Shown here: piece after piece, positions 26,270-34,596 of the stretch | Layout of the letters: each line of letters starts with the position of its first letter | How positions within the stretch are numbered: position 1 is the first letter of the stretch | Position numbers and translations under genes: made by a program | Assembly (NCBI RefSeq): GCF_003626575.1 | Contig: NZ_RBDY01000017.1 | Coordinates: forward strand, 78,308-142,307 | From: Streptomyces radicis | Lineage (GTDB): Bacteria; Actinomycetota; Actinomycetes; Streptomycetales; Streptomycetaceae | Direction: 5' to 3' | Length of the DNA: 64,000 bases | The notes under the pieces: generated by a model | Seen by the model: the letters and a program-made list of their open reading frames with translations, nothing else | Databases searched by the model: none | What the model was told of the DNA's origin: nothing

Positions 26270-26566
26270 CTACTCGTCGTGCTCGCCGTGGACGCGGCGC
26301 CGCACGGACAGCAGCTCCACCTCGGGGCGGGCGGCGACCCAGCGTTCACACCGGTCCAGGATCTCGGTCAGGTGCCCGGCGTCCCCCGACACCAGGGCCA
26401 GCCCGATCTCGGCGCGCCGATGCAGGTCCTGCGCGCCCACCTCGGCGACGCTGACGGCGTATTTACGTTGCAGCTCCGCCACGATCGGCCGCACCACGGA
26501 GCGCTTCTGCTTGAGCGAGTGCACATCCCCGAGCAGCAGGTCGAAGGACAACGTCCCGGTATACAT
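26270..26566 (-). CDS. ylxP: DUF503 (YlxP-like) protein
   Basis: A 98-residue protein of the DUF503/YlxP family. It starts MYTGTLSFDLLLGDVHSLKQ and contains KRSVVRPIVAELQRKYAVSV and AEVGAQDLHRRAEIGLALVS, which match the family throughout. It is found almost always between infB and rbfA, and in other bacteria it has been linked to ribosome maturation; the biochemical role is not settled. It lies 75 bp after infB and before the repeat-containing spacer in front of rbfA. Confidence 0.9.
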   Translation of the reverse strand: MYTGTLSFDLLLGDVHSLKQKRSVVRPIVAELQRKYAVSVAEVGAQDLHRRAEIGLALVSGDAGHLTEILDRCERWVAARPEVELLSVRRRVHGEHDE

Positions 26567-26641
26567 GCGGGTGATCGTAACGGGAGCGGCCGGGGCCGAT
26601 CGACGGGGTTTCCCCCGGCCGACCGGCCCCGGCCGGCTGTG

Positions 26642-29600
26642 TCACACGCGGGGCTTCTCCCGCATCTCGAAGGTCGCGATGACGTCGTCGACCTTGATGT
26701 CGTTGAAGTTCCCGAGGTTGATACCGCCCTCGAACCCTTCGCGGATCTCGGTCACGTCGTCCTTGAAGCGGCGCAGCCCCTCGATCGTGAGGTTGTCCGC
26801 CACGACCTTGCCGTCGCGCAGCACGCGGGCCTTCGTGTTCCGCCTGACCTCGCCGGAGCGGATGAGCACACCCGCGATGTTCCCGAGCTTGGAGGAGCGG
26901 AAGACCTCGCGGATCTCCGCGGTGCCGAGCTCGACCTCCTCGTACTCCGGCTTCAGCAGGCCCTTCAGGGCCGCCTCGATCTCCTCGATCGCCTGGTAGA
27001 TGACCGAGTAGTACCGGACGTCCACGCCCTCGCGCTCGGCCGCCTGCGTGGCACGCCCCTCGGCGCGCACGTTGAAGCCGATGACGATGGCGTCGGAGCC
27101 CGCCGCGAGGTCGATGTCGGTCTCGGTGACCGCGCCGACGCCGCGGTGCAGGACCCGCAGGTCGACGCCGTCGCCGACGTCGAGCTGGAGCAGCGAGGAC
27201 TCCAGGGCCTCGACCGAACCGGACGCGTCGCCCTTGAGGATGAGGTTGAGCTGCTGCACCTCGCCCGCCTTGAGCACCTTGTCCAGGTCCTCGAGCGAGA
27301 CCCTGCGGGTCCGCTTGGCGAACGCGGCGTTCCGCTCGCGGGCGGCGCGCTTCTCGGCGATCTGCCGCGCGGTGCGGTCCTCGCCGACCACCAGGAAGTT
27401 GTCCCCGGCACCCGGCACGTTGGTCAGACCCTGCACCAGGACGGGCGTCGAAGGCCCGGCCTCCGTGAGGTTCCGGCCGGCGTCGTCCAGCATCGCCCGC
27501 ACGCGGCCGTGGGCGTCGCCCACCACCATCGTGTCGCCGACCCGCAGCGTGCCGCGCTGCACCAGCACGGTGGCCACGGCGCCGCGGCCGCGGTCGAGAT
27601 GCGCCTCGATCGCGATGCCCTGGGCGTCCTGGCGGGGGTTGGCCCGCAGGTCGAGCGAGGCGTCCGCGGTCAGGATGACGGCCTCGAGCAGCCCCTCGAT
27701 GTTGGTGCCCTGGCGCGCGGAGATGTCGACGAACATCGTGTCGCCGCCGTACTCCTCGGCCACAAGACCGTACTCGGTGAGCTGGCCGCGCACCTTGGTC
27801 GGGTCGGCGCCCTCGACGTCGATCTTGTTGACGGCGACGACGATCGGCACGTCGGCGGCCTTGGCGTGGTTGAGCGCCTCGACCGTCTGCGGCATCACGC
27901 CGTCGTTGGCCGCCACCACGAGGATCGCGATGTCGGTCGACTTCGCACCGCGGGCCCGCATGGCGGTGAACGCCTGGTGACCCGGGGTGTCGATGAAGGT
28001 GATCGCGCGGTCCTCGCCGTTGACGTCGATCGACACCTGGTAGGCGCCGATGTGCTGGGTGATGCCGCCGGCCTCGCCCTCGATGACGTTGGTCTTGCGG
28101 ATCGCGTCGAGCAGGCGCGTCTTGCCGTGGTCGACATGGCCCATGACGGTGACGACCGGCGGCCGCGAGGCCAGGGCCTCCTCGCCGCCCTCGTCCTCGC
28201 CGAACTCGATGTCGAACGACTCGAGCAGCTCGCGGTCCTCCTCCTCGGGGCTGACGATCTGAACCGTGTAGTTCATCTCGTCGCCCAGGAGCTGGAGCGT
28301 CTCGTCGGAGACCGACTGCGTCGCCGTGACCATCTCGCCCAGGTTGAACATCACCTGGACGAGCGAGGCCGGGTTGGCGTTGATCTTCTCGGCGAAGTCG
28401 GTCAGGGACGCGCCGCGGGAGAGCCTGATGGTCTCGCCCTTGCCGCGCGGCAGCATCACGCCGCCGATCGACGGGGCCTGCATGGCCTCGTACTCCTGGC
28501 GCCGCTGCCGCTTCGACTTCCGCCCACGCCGCGCGGGACCGCCGGGACGCCCGAACGCGCCCTGCGTGCCACCGCGGCCACCGGGACCGCCGGGACGGCC
28601 ACCGCCACCGGGGCCGCCGCCGAAGCCACCAGGGCGACCGGCGCCGCCGAAGCCGCCACCGCCGCCGGGACGCGTACCGGTGCCGGGACGGCCGCCGCCG
28701 CCGAAGCCGCCACCGCCGCCCCCACCGGGACGCGGGCCACCGCGGCCGCTGAAGCCGCCGCCACCGCCGCCGGGACGCGGACCGCCGCCGCCCCCGCCGG
28801 GACGGCCACCGCCACCGGGGCCGCCGCCGGGACGCCCGCCGGCCGGCGGACGCTGCGGCATCATGCCGGGGTTCGGGCGGTTACCGCCGGGACCGGGGCG
28901 CGGACCCGCGGGGCCACCCTGCGGACGCGGCATGTTCCCCGGAGTGGCGCGACCGCCACCCGGGGCCTGCGGACGGGGACCGGGGCGGTCCTGACCGCCA
29001 CCGGGCCGGGGCCCGGGACGCTCCTGGCCGCCGGGGCGCGGCCCAGGACCGGGGCGCGGCGCCTGCTGCGGGCGCGCCATGCCGGTCGAACCGCTGGTCG
29101 TGAAGGGGTTGTTGCCCGGGCGCGGGCCCGCGGGCCTGCCACCGGGCTTGGGGGCGTTCGGCTTGGCGGGCGCGGGCTTCGGCGCGCCGCCACCGCCCGG
29201 CTTGGGCCCCGCGGGGCGCGCGCCGGGGCGCGGCGCCTGCTGGCCCCCGCCGCCACCGGACCGCGGGGCGGCCTGGCGCTGCGGAGCCGGCGCCTCGGCG
29301 GCGTCGGCGGGCGCGCTGAACTCGGGAGCCGCGGGAGCGGCGGGACCCGGCCTGGCACCGGGCTTGGGGGTGGGACGTGGCGCGCCCGGCTTCGGGGCGG
29401 CGCCACCGGGGCGCGGCGCGCCCGGCTTGGCGGTCACGGCGCCCGGCTTGGGCGCCGGGGGGCGCGGAGAGGGGGCGCCCGGCCTGGCCGACCTGCGGCC
29501 ACCACTGCCGTTCCCCGTGCTGAACGCATCCGTCAGCTTGCGTACTACGGGCGCCTCGATCGTCGAGGACGCCGAACGGACGAATTCACCAAGTTCTTGG

Positions 29601-29671
29601 AGCTTGGCCATGACGACCTTGCTCTCTACCCCAAGCTCCTTGGCGAGCTCGTATACCCGGACCTTAGCCAC
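26642..29671 (-). CDS. infB: Translation initiation factor IF-2
   Basis: A 1009-residue GTPase that places initiator tRNA on the ribosome. Order: IF2N helical domain at residues 1-55 (MAKVRVYELAKELGVESK), a Gly/Pro/Arg-rich unstructured region (about 60-390) with many RPGG and GGGG runs, a second IF2N-like segment, the G domain with GHVDHGKTRLLD (about 509-520), DTPGHQAF and NKIDV, then domains II-IV. The long low-complexity N-terminus is typical of actinobacterial IF-2. GTG start. It is downstream of nusA and ylxR. Confidence 0.97.
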   Translation of the reverse strand: MAKVRVYELAKELGVESKVVMAKLQELGEFVRSASSTIEAPVVRKLTDAFSTGNGSGGRRSARPGAPSPRPPAPKPGAVTAKPGAPRPGGAAPKPGAPRPTPKPGARPGPAAPAAPEFSAPADAAEAPAPQRQAAPRSGGGGGQQAPRPGARPAGPKPGGGGAPKPAPAKPNAPKPGGRPAGPRPGNNPFTTSGSTGMARPQQAPRPGPGPRPGGQERPGPRPGGGQDRPGPRPQAPGGGRATPGNMPRPQGGPAGPRPGPGGNRPNPGMMPQRPPAGGRPGGGPGGGGRPGGGGGGPRPGGGGGGFSGRGGPRPGGGGGGGFGGGGRPGTGTRPGGGGGFGGAGRPGGFGGGPGGGGRPGGPGGRGGTQGAFGRPGGPARRGRKSKRQRRQEYEAMQAPSIGGVMLPRGKGETIRLSRGASLTDFAEKINANPASLVQVMFNLGEMVTATQSVSDETLQLLGDEMNYTVQIVSPEEEDRELLESFDIEFGEDEGGEEALASRPPVVTVMGHVDHGKTRLLDAIRKTNVIEGEAGGITQHIGAYQVSIDVNGEDRAITFIDTPGHQAFTAMRARGAKSTDIAILVVAANDGVMPQTVEALNHAKAADVPIVVAVNKIDVEGADPTKVRGQLTEYGLVAEEYGGDTMFVDISARQGTNIEGLLEAVILTADASLDLRANPRQDAQGIAIEAHLDRGRGAVATVLVQRGTLRVGDTMVVGDAHGRVRAMLDDAGRNLTEAGPSTPVLVQGLTNVPGAGDNFLVVGEDRTARQIAEKRAARERNAAFAKRTRRVSLEDLDKVLKAGEVQQLNLILKGDASGSVEALESSLLQLDVGDGVDLRVLHRGVGAVTETDIDLAAGSDAIVIGFNVRAEGRATQAAEREGVDVRYYSVIYQAIEEIEAALKGLLKPEYEEVELGTAEIREVFRSSKLGNIAGVLIRSGEVRRNTKARVLRDGKVVADNLTIEGLRRFKDDVTEIREGFEGGINLGNFNDIKVDDVIATFEMREKPRV

Positions 29672-29823
29672 TTCGCTCCTTTACGGTCCGGGGTCGGTCG
29701 TCCGCCGGACCTTCGCTACTTCACGGGCGTACTCATCGCGTACTCATCGAGTGCTCATCGCAATCTCGACCTACTTCCGACTCGCGAGGTACCTGGCCGC
29801 GCGGACCGTCCGCGCGGCACTTC

Positions 29824-30108
29824 TTACGTCTTACGGTCTGTCTGGCCGACCACCTGTCGCAGCTCTCCGGTGTCAAGCGGCCCCTGGACCCGCAGGGCCC
29901 GGGGAAACGCCCGACGCCGTACCGCCAGCTCCAGGCAGGCCGGTGTGGGATGCAGATACGCACCCCGACCGGGCAGCGTACCCCGATGATCGGGGACACA
30001 GCGATCCTCGATCACCACCACACGCAGCAACCCCGGTCGGGCTGCGCGCTGGCGGCACCCCACACAGGTGCGCTCAGGGCAGGCCTGGGCCCGTGTCCGG
30101 CCAGACAC
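29824..30108 (-). CDS. ylxR: YlxR-family RNA-binding protein
   Basis: A 94-residue basic protein with the family's CVGCRQRAARPGLLRVV motif near the start and PGRGAYLHP in the middle. YlxR lies between nusA and infB in most Gram-positive bacteria and is thought to bind RNA or act as a nucleoid-associated regulator. GTG start. The C-terminus (FPRALRVQGPLDTGELRQVV) is also typical. The spacers on both sides (115 and 152 bp) contain no other gene. Confidence 0.9.
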   Translation of the reverse strand: MSGRTRAQACPERTCVGCRQRAARPGLLRVVVIEDRCVPDHRGTLPGRGAYLHPTPACLELAVRRRAFPRALRVQGPLDTGELRQVVGQTDRKT

Positions 30109-30223
30109 TTACGATTCTACCTCCCCGCGTGCCCGGCCCCGAGGGCGGGCTCACGCCACAGTTCCCCAACGCCACGCGCGCCGACGGCATTCCCGCGCCA
30201 TCGCGCCACACCCCGCCCCGGCC

Positions 30224-31273
30224 TCATCCGGTGGGCTGCTCGCTCGGCTCCGTGTCCGGCCTGATGTCGATGCGCCAGCCGGTGAGCCGGGCGGCGAGGC
30301 GGGCGTTCTGCCCCTCCTTGCCGATGGCGAGCGAGAGCTGGTAGTCGGGCACGGTCACCCGCGCCGACCTGGCCATCTGGTCGACCACGTCCACCTTGGT
30401 GACCCGGGCGGGGGACAGCGCGTTGGCCACCAGCTCGGCCGGGTCGTCCGACCAGTCGACGATGTCGATCTTCTCGCCGTGCAGCTCGGCCATCACGCTG
30501 CGCACCCGGCCGCCCATGGGCCCGATGCAGGCGCCCTTCGCGTTGAGCCCGGGGCGCAGCGAGCGCACCGCGATCTTGGTCCTGTGCCCGGCCTCGCGGG
30601 CGATCGCCGCGATCTCCACGGACCCGTCCGCGATCTCAGGGACCTCGAGCTCGAACAGCTTCTTGACCAGATTGGGATGTGTGCGTGACAACGTGACCGA
30701 GGGGCCGCGCGCCCCCTTCACCACCCGCACCACGTACGAGCGCAGGCGTGCGCCGTGCGGATAGCTCTCGCCCGGCACCTGTTCCTGCGGCGGCAGGATG
30801 GCCTCGAGCCTGCCGATGTCCACCAGCACGCTCTTGGGGTCCCGGCCCTGCTGCACGATCCCGGCGACCACGTCGCCCTCGCGCCCGGCGTACTCGCCGA
30901 ACGTGATGTCCTCCTCGGCGTCCCGCAGCCGCTGGAGGATGACCTGCTTCGCCGTGGTGGCGGCGATCCGCCCGAAGCCCCGCGGGGTGTCGTCGAACTC
31001 CCGGGGCTTCACCGGCTCCGAGTCCTCACCCGAGCCGTTCGGCTCGGCGCCCTCGGCCGGGGCGCGCAGCTCGGCCAGCTCTTCGGCGTCCTCGCGGGCC
31101 CACACCGTCACATGCCCGGTGGTGCGGTCGAGCACGACCCGCGCCTGGCGCCTGCTGCCCTCGGTGCGGTGGTACGCGATGAGCAGGGCCGACTCGATGG
31201 CCTCCACCAGCACGTCGAAGGAGATCTCCTTCTCCCGTACGAGCGCCTGAAGGGCCTTCATGTCGATGTCCAC
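30224..31273 (-). CDS. nusA: Transcription termination/antitermination factor NusA
   Basis: A 349-residue NusA with an N-terminal RNA-polymerase-binding domain (residues 1-105), an S1 domain and two KH domains (GPMGGRVRSV near 230 and IGKEGQNARLA near 320). It lacks the acidic C-terminal repeats of E. coli NusA, as usual in Gram-positives. I start it at GTG (VDIDMKALQ), because AAGGAGG lies seven bases upstream inside the end of rimP; an ATG four codons later is less well placed. It is two bases after rimP and acts with the boxA-type leader RNA of rRNA operons such as the one at the right end of the window. Confidence 0.96.
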   Translation of the reverse strand: MDIDMKALQALVREKEISFDVLVEAIESALLIAYHRTEGSRRQARVVLDRTTGHVTVWAREDAEELAELRAPAEGAEPNGSGEDSEPVKPREFDDTPRGFGRIAATTAKQVILQRLRDAEEDITFGEYAGREGDVVAGIVQQGRDPKSVLVDIGRLEAILPPQEQVPGESYPHGARLRSYVVRVVKGARGPSVTLSRTHPNLVKKLFELEVPEIADGSVEIAAIAREAGHRTKIAVRSLRPGLNAKGACIGPMGGRVRSVMAELHGEKIDIVDWSDDPAELVANALSPARVTKVDVVDQMARSARVTVPDYQLSLAIGKEGQNARLAARLTGWRIDIRPDTEPSEQPTG

Positions 31274-31275
31274 GG

Positions 31276-31782
31276 CTACGCCTCCTTGGTGCTCTCGTCG
31301 CCGGCTGGCCTGCGGCTGAACTCGACCTCGACGCGCGCCGACGCGACGTCGGCGAGGTCGACCCGGCGAGCCGTGCCCTTGCGGCCTTTCTCCCCTGGGA
31401 TCTCGAGATCAAGCCCGGTGTCGTCCACGGCGACCAGCCGCGCGGCCAGCTCGCCGCCCCCGGTGAGCCGCAGCCGCACCAGCCGCCCCACCGAACGCAG
31501 GTAGTGCCGGGGCTCCGTCAGCGGGCGCTCAGCGCCTGGCGAGGTCACCTCGAGCACATAGGGGGCGCCGCCCATGAGGTCGCCCTCGTCCAGCGCCTCG
31601 GACGCGGCACGGCTCAGCTCGGCGCAGGCGTCGAGGCCCACGCCCTCGTCGGTGTCCACCACGATCTGGAGAACGCGCCGCCGCCCGGCCGGCGTGATCT
31701 TCACGTCCTCGAGGTTCATCCCACGCTTGGCGGCCAGCGGCTCAAGCAGCTCCCGCAGCCTGTCGATCTGGGTGGTGCTCAT
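31276..31782 (-). CDS. rimP: Ribosome maturation factor RimP
   Basis: A 168-residue protein needed for 30S subunit maturation. The family landmarks are LEPLAAKRGMNLEDV, VDTDEGVGLDACAELSRAAS and YVLEVTSPGAERPL. I chose the ATG giving MSTTQIDRLREL with GAGGAG eight bases upstream; the frame extends upstream without homology. It is the first gene of the leftward nusA-infB operon and diverges from the lipoprotein gene at 32061. The 278-bp space between them must carry both promoters, but I cannot place them convincingly. Confidence 0.93.
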   Translation of the reverse strand: MSTTQIDRLRELLEPLAAKRGMNLEDVKITPAGRRRVLQIVVDTDEGVGLDACAELSRAASEALDEGDLMGGAPYVLEVTSPGAERPLTEPRHYLRSVGRLVRLRLTGGGELAARLVAVDDTGLDLEIPGEKGRKGTARRVDLADVASARVEVEFSRRPAGDESTKEA

Positions 31783-32060
31783 CCGGGTGACTCCTCGGCC
31801 GCGTCTGCTGTTGTCCCGATGCCTTTCGCGCGTGTCGGCGCGTCCGGCCAACAGCCTATCGCCTGTGGCACGGTACGCCGACCGACCGGAAGGGCGGGGC
31901 TGGCGCGCCGGGGGCGGGGTGGCGCCGGGATGGGCGGAGCGCACAGGTACGCTCACGGGGCGGTGATCTCTTCCGACCGCCCGCGCGGCTCAGGGCCCGG
32001 GGCGCGGAGTCCGCCGCACACGCCCACGGCCCACCGCGAGAAGGGGAAGTGCGGGGAACC

Positions 32061-32549
32061 ATGTCTCCTGCCGTGCCCTCTACCGTGTCCCGACGTTCCC
32101 TGCTGACCGGCATCGTCCTGGTCGGCGCCCTGACCGGATGCACCTCGGGCGGCGACGAGGCGGCCGGTCGGGCCGCCGCCGCGAGCAGCAGAGGGCTGCG
32201 CCGCCGCGTGGCGAGGGACAGCACCGCTCTCCTGGCGCGTTACGACGCCACCGTCTCGGCGCACCCTTCGCTCGCCGGCGCGCTGACGCCGTTCCGCGAG
32301 GTCGTCACCGCCCATGTCACCGCGCTCGACGAGCCGGGCGAGGCCACGACCGGCGTCGCGGGCGCGGCCCCCGAGGTGCCCGCCAGGCAGGACCGCGCGA
32401 TCGCCGCGCTCGTCGAGGCCGAGCGCCGCGCCGCCGATGAGCGGCTGGCCGCGCTGGCCGACGCCCCACCCGAGCTCGCCCGGCTGCTCGCCTCCCTGGC
32501 CGCCGCGGGCGAGGTCCAGGCCCACCTCCTGAACGAGGTACGCCCATGA
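32061..32549 (+). CDS. Helical lipoprotein of unknown function
   Basis: A 162-residue lipoprotein. A basic n-region (SRRS), a hydrophobic core and the lipobox ALTGC place the lipidated Cys at residue 27. The mature part is almost all helix, rich in Ala, Arg and Glu, with the spacing of a four-helix bundle (for example FREVVTAHVTAL and AIAALVEAERRAADERLAAL). It overlaps the ferritin-like DUF4439 gene by 4 bp (ATGA), so the two are probably made together, and its helices resemble that neighbour's. A GTG at 32049 is an alternative start. Function is unknown; a surface-anchored four-helix protein is my inference. Confidence 0.75.
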   Translation: MSPAVPSTVSRRSLLTGIVLVGALTGCTSGGDEAAGRAAAASSRGLRRRVARDSTALLARYDATVSAHPSLAGALTPFREVVTAHVTALDEPGEATTGVAGAAPEVPARQDRAIAALVEAERRAADERLAALADAPPELARLLASLAAAGEVQAHLLNEVRP

Positions 32550-32992
32550 GCGAGACACCGTCCCAGCTGGACGCCGCGCAGGCCGCGCTCGCCGCCGAGC
32601 ACGCCGCCGTCTACGGCTACGGCGTGGTCGGCGGCCGCATCGGCGACGACCGGGGGCGCGAGGCCCGTGAGGCGCACGACGCGCACCTGGCCCGCCGCGA
32701 CGCCCTGCACCGCACCGTTCGCGACCTCGGCGGCTCGCCGGTCGCCGCGGCCGCCGGATACGCCCTGCCGTTCGAGGTGACCGACAGCGCAAGCGCCGTG
32801 GAGCTGGCCGTCGAGCTCGAGACCCGGCTGGCGGGCGCCTACGCGGACCTCGTGCTGGCCGGTGCGGGCGACGTCCGCCGCGACGCCGCCGACGCGCTGC
32901 GCGACGCGGCGGTGCGCGCCGCCCGCTGGCGCGGCCACGGCGAGCCGTTCCCGGGGCTCACCGAGTACGCGGAGCGGGAGGGGACCGGCTGA
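32546..32992 (+). CDS. Ferritin-like DUF4439 protein
   Basis: A 148-residue four-helix protein of the ferritin-like DUF4439 type. AALAAEHAAVYGYGVVGGR at the start of helix 1 and REAHDAHLARRDAL in helix 2 give the Glu and His residues expected at metal-binding positions in ferritin-like folds; helices 3 and 4 follow an Ala-rich linker. There is no signal peptide. It is translationally coupled to the lipoprotein upstream and one base from the kinase-like gene downstream, and the trio looks like an operon. Whether it binds iron or has any enzyme activity is not known. Confidence 0.8.
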   Translation: MSETPSQLDAAQAALAAEHAAVYGYGVVGGRIGDDRGREAREAHDAHLARRDALHRTVRDLGGSPVAAAAGYALPFEVTDSASAVELAVELETRLAGAYADLVLAGAGDVRRDAADALRDAAVRAARWRGHGEPFPGLTEYAEREGTG

Positions 32993-32993
32993 C

Positions 32994-33899
32994 ATGGCGG
33001 CCCCCGTGCACCATCCCAAGCCCCCGCCGCGGCTGGTCCGCGCCCAGGAGGCGGCCGCGGGCGGGTGGCTGGCCGAGCTGCCCGCGCTCGTCGACGACGT
33101 CTGCGCGCGCTGGGGGCTGACGGCCGAGCGGGTCGTGGAGCCGGGCGGCCGCAGCAGCATGACCGTGCTGGTCACCGCCGCCGACGGCGGGCGCGCGGCG
33201 TTGAAGATATCCCCGCCCGACGGCTCGGCCGCCATCGAGGAGGCCGCGTTGCGCCGCTGGAACGGCCTGGGCGCCGTCCGGGTGCTGCGGTCGGCGCCCG
33301 AGTCGGGGGCGCTGCTCCTCGAACGGCTGCGTGGCGAGACCTCGTTGCGCTCGCTCCCCGACGCCAAGGCCATGCTCGAGGCCGTCTCCGCGGTCCGGCG
33401 GCTGTGGGTGGACCCGGGGGAGCACCACCCGTTCCCGACCGTGGGGGAGCGGACCGCGGCCCAGGCCGCGCTGCTGCGCGCCGCCGCCGACGACGAGACG
33501 GGACCCCTGGTCGACGAGGCCCTGCGGCACCACGGGGAGCTGACGGCCGCGCCGGGCGAACGGCTGCTGCTGCACGGCGACTTCCGCCAGGGCATCGTGC
33601 TGGCCTCGGACGCGGAACGCTCCCCCTGGCTCGCCGTCGGGCCCGAGCCGCTGGTCGGCGAGCGGGCCTACGACCTGGCCAGGCTGGTCCGCGACCGCCT
33701 GCACGACCTGGTGGCCTCCCCCGGCGCCGCCGCGATCACCCGCCGCAGGGTGACGCGCCTGGCCGAGTCGGTGGACCTCGACCCCGACCGGCTGCGCGCC
33801 TGGTCCCACTTCCGCGCGGTGGAGTCGGCGCTGCGCAACCTCGACCAGGGCCGGGCGGCCGACGCGGAGATGCTCCTGGAGTTCGCCACCTGGCTGTGA
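32994..33899 (+). CDS. Degenerate aminoglycoside/hydroxyurea phosphotransferase-like protein
   Basis: A 301-residue protein with the fold of the streptomycin-6-/hydroxyurea-phosphotransferase family. The C-terminal lobe still has GPEPLVGERAYDLARLVRDR, aligned with the family's 'DPKPLVGDRAFDLARLLRDR'. Two key positions are changed. The catalytic loop is HGDFRQGI (H194-I201), keeping the Asp but with Ile where an Asn normally coordinates metal, and the metal-binding Asp of 'IDP' is Gly216 (AVGPEP). A weak or non-catalytic kinase is therefore likely. It follows the DUF4439 gene directly. Antibiotic resistance should not be assumed. ATG 32994 chosen; the frame is open upstream inside the neighbour. 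Confidence 0.78.
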   Translation: MAAPVHHPKPPPRLVRAQEAAAGGWLAELPALVDDVCARWGLTAERVVEPGGRSSMTVLVTAADGGRAALKISPPDGSAAIEEAALRRWNGLGAVRVLRSAPESGALLLERLRGETSLRSLPDAKAMLEAVSAVRRLWVDPGEHHPFPTVGERTAAQAALLRAAADDETGPLVDEALRHHGELTAAPGERLLLHGDFRQGIVLASDAERSPWLAVGPEPLVGERAYDLARLVRDRLHDLVASPGAAAITRRRVTRLAESVDLDPDRLRAWSHFRAVESALRNLDQGRAADAEMLLEFATWL

Positions 33900-33909
33900 G
33901 CCCGGCCGG

Positions 33910-34476
33910 TCAGCGGCGCAGCGGCAGGGGGGCGCCCATCACGGCGTAGGGGCAGGGCGCCGAGGGGAACAGGACCCGGCGGGCGAGATCCTGGTAGCCC
34001 AGCTTGTGGTAGAGCGCGCGGGCCGGGCTTTCGGTGTCGATGGCCGAGAGGATCGAACGCGGCTCGGTGGCCCCGTCGGTGAGGGTCGTGATCAACCGAC
34101 GGCCTATCCCGCGGTGCTGGAACTCCGGCAGCACGTGCAGCTCGGTGATGGCGAACGAGTCGTCGAGCCACGCGTCGTTGCCCGTCCGCCGCAGATACGG
34201 CTCGACCACGGTGGACCACCACTGCGCGCGGTCGTTGGGCATGCCGTAGACGAAGCCGACGAGTCGGCCCCGGCCGACCGTGGCGCCCAGGGCGCGGGCG
34301 CCGGGGCTGGCCAGGTGGCGGAGCACGATGTGGCGGCGCACCCCGACCTCCTCGGCGCTGAGCCCGAACGCCGCCGCCTGCACGGCCAGCGCCTCGTCCA
34401 CCCGGGCCGCGAGATCGAGCGGACCGATGGCGATGTCCCGGGCGTCGGGGAGGGCCCCACCGGCGGATGCTGTCAT
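33910..34476 (-). CDS. GNAT-family N-acetyltransferase
   Basis: A 188-residue GNAT acetyltransferase. ELHVLPEFQHRGIGRRLITTL (about residues 112-132) is the acetyl-CoA pyrophosphate-binding motif A, and SARALYHKLGY-type motif B (SPARALYHKLGYQDLA) follows. The acceptor substrate is unknown. It converges on the kinase-like gene with only 10 bp between stops. The 120 bp upstream are low-complexity G-rich sequence rather than an obvious promoter. Confidence 0.82.
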   Translation of the reverse strand: MTASAGGALPDARDIAIGPLDLAARVDEALAVQAAAFGLSAEEVGVRRHIVLRHLASPGARALGATVGRGRLVGFVYGMPNDRAQWWSTVVEPYLRRTGNDAWLDDSFAITELHVLPEFQHRGIGRRLITTLTDGATEPRSILSAIDTESPARALYHKLGYQDLARRVLFPSAPCPYAVMGAPLPLRR

Positions 34477-34575
34477 GCGGGGAGGCTAACGCGCCGCGCC
34501 GACGAAGTCGCGCCCGGTACCGCGAATGGTCTGGGGAGGGGATCGGCGGGGACGGGGACCGGCGGTGACGAGAAC

Positions 34576-34596
34576 GGGGACGGGAACGGGGACGGG
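34576..34596 (+). repeat. G-quadruplex-forming motif at the 3' end of the DUF4081 gene
   Basis: Four G-runs separated by AC or AAC (GGGG-AC-GGG-AAC-GGGG-AC-GGG), directly abutting the stop codon of the leftward acetyltransferase gene. The G-rich strand is the non-transcript (template) strand for that gene. Confidence 0.8.

Noticed and set aside
26243..29989. 1248-residue open frame antisense to infB
   Set aside because: Its low-complexity Thr/Ala/Gly and Arg-rich content mirrors the IF-2 linker on the other strand; no domain is recognisable.
32994..33899. Functional aminoglycoside resistance gene
   Set aside because: Two metal-binding positions of the kinase are replaced, and the neighbourhood is not a resistance or biosynthesis locus.
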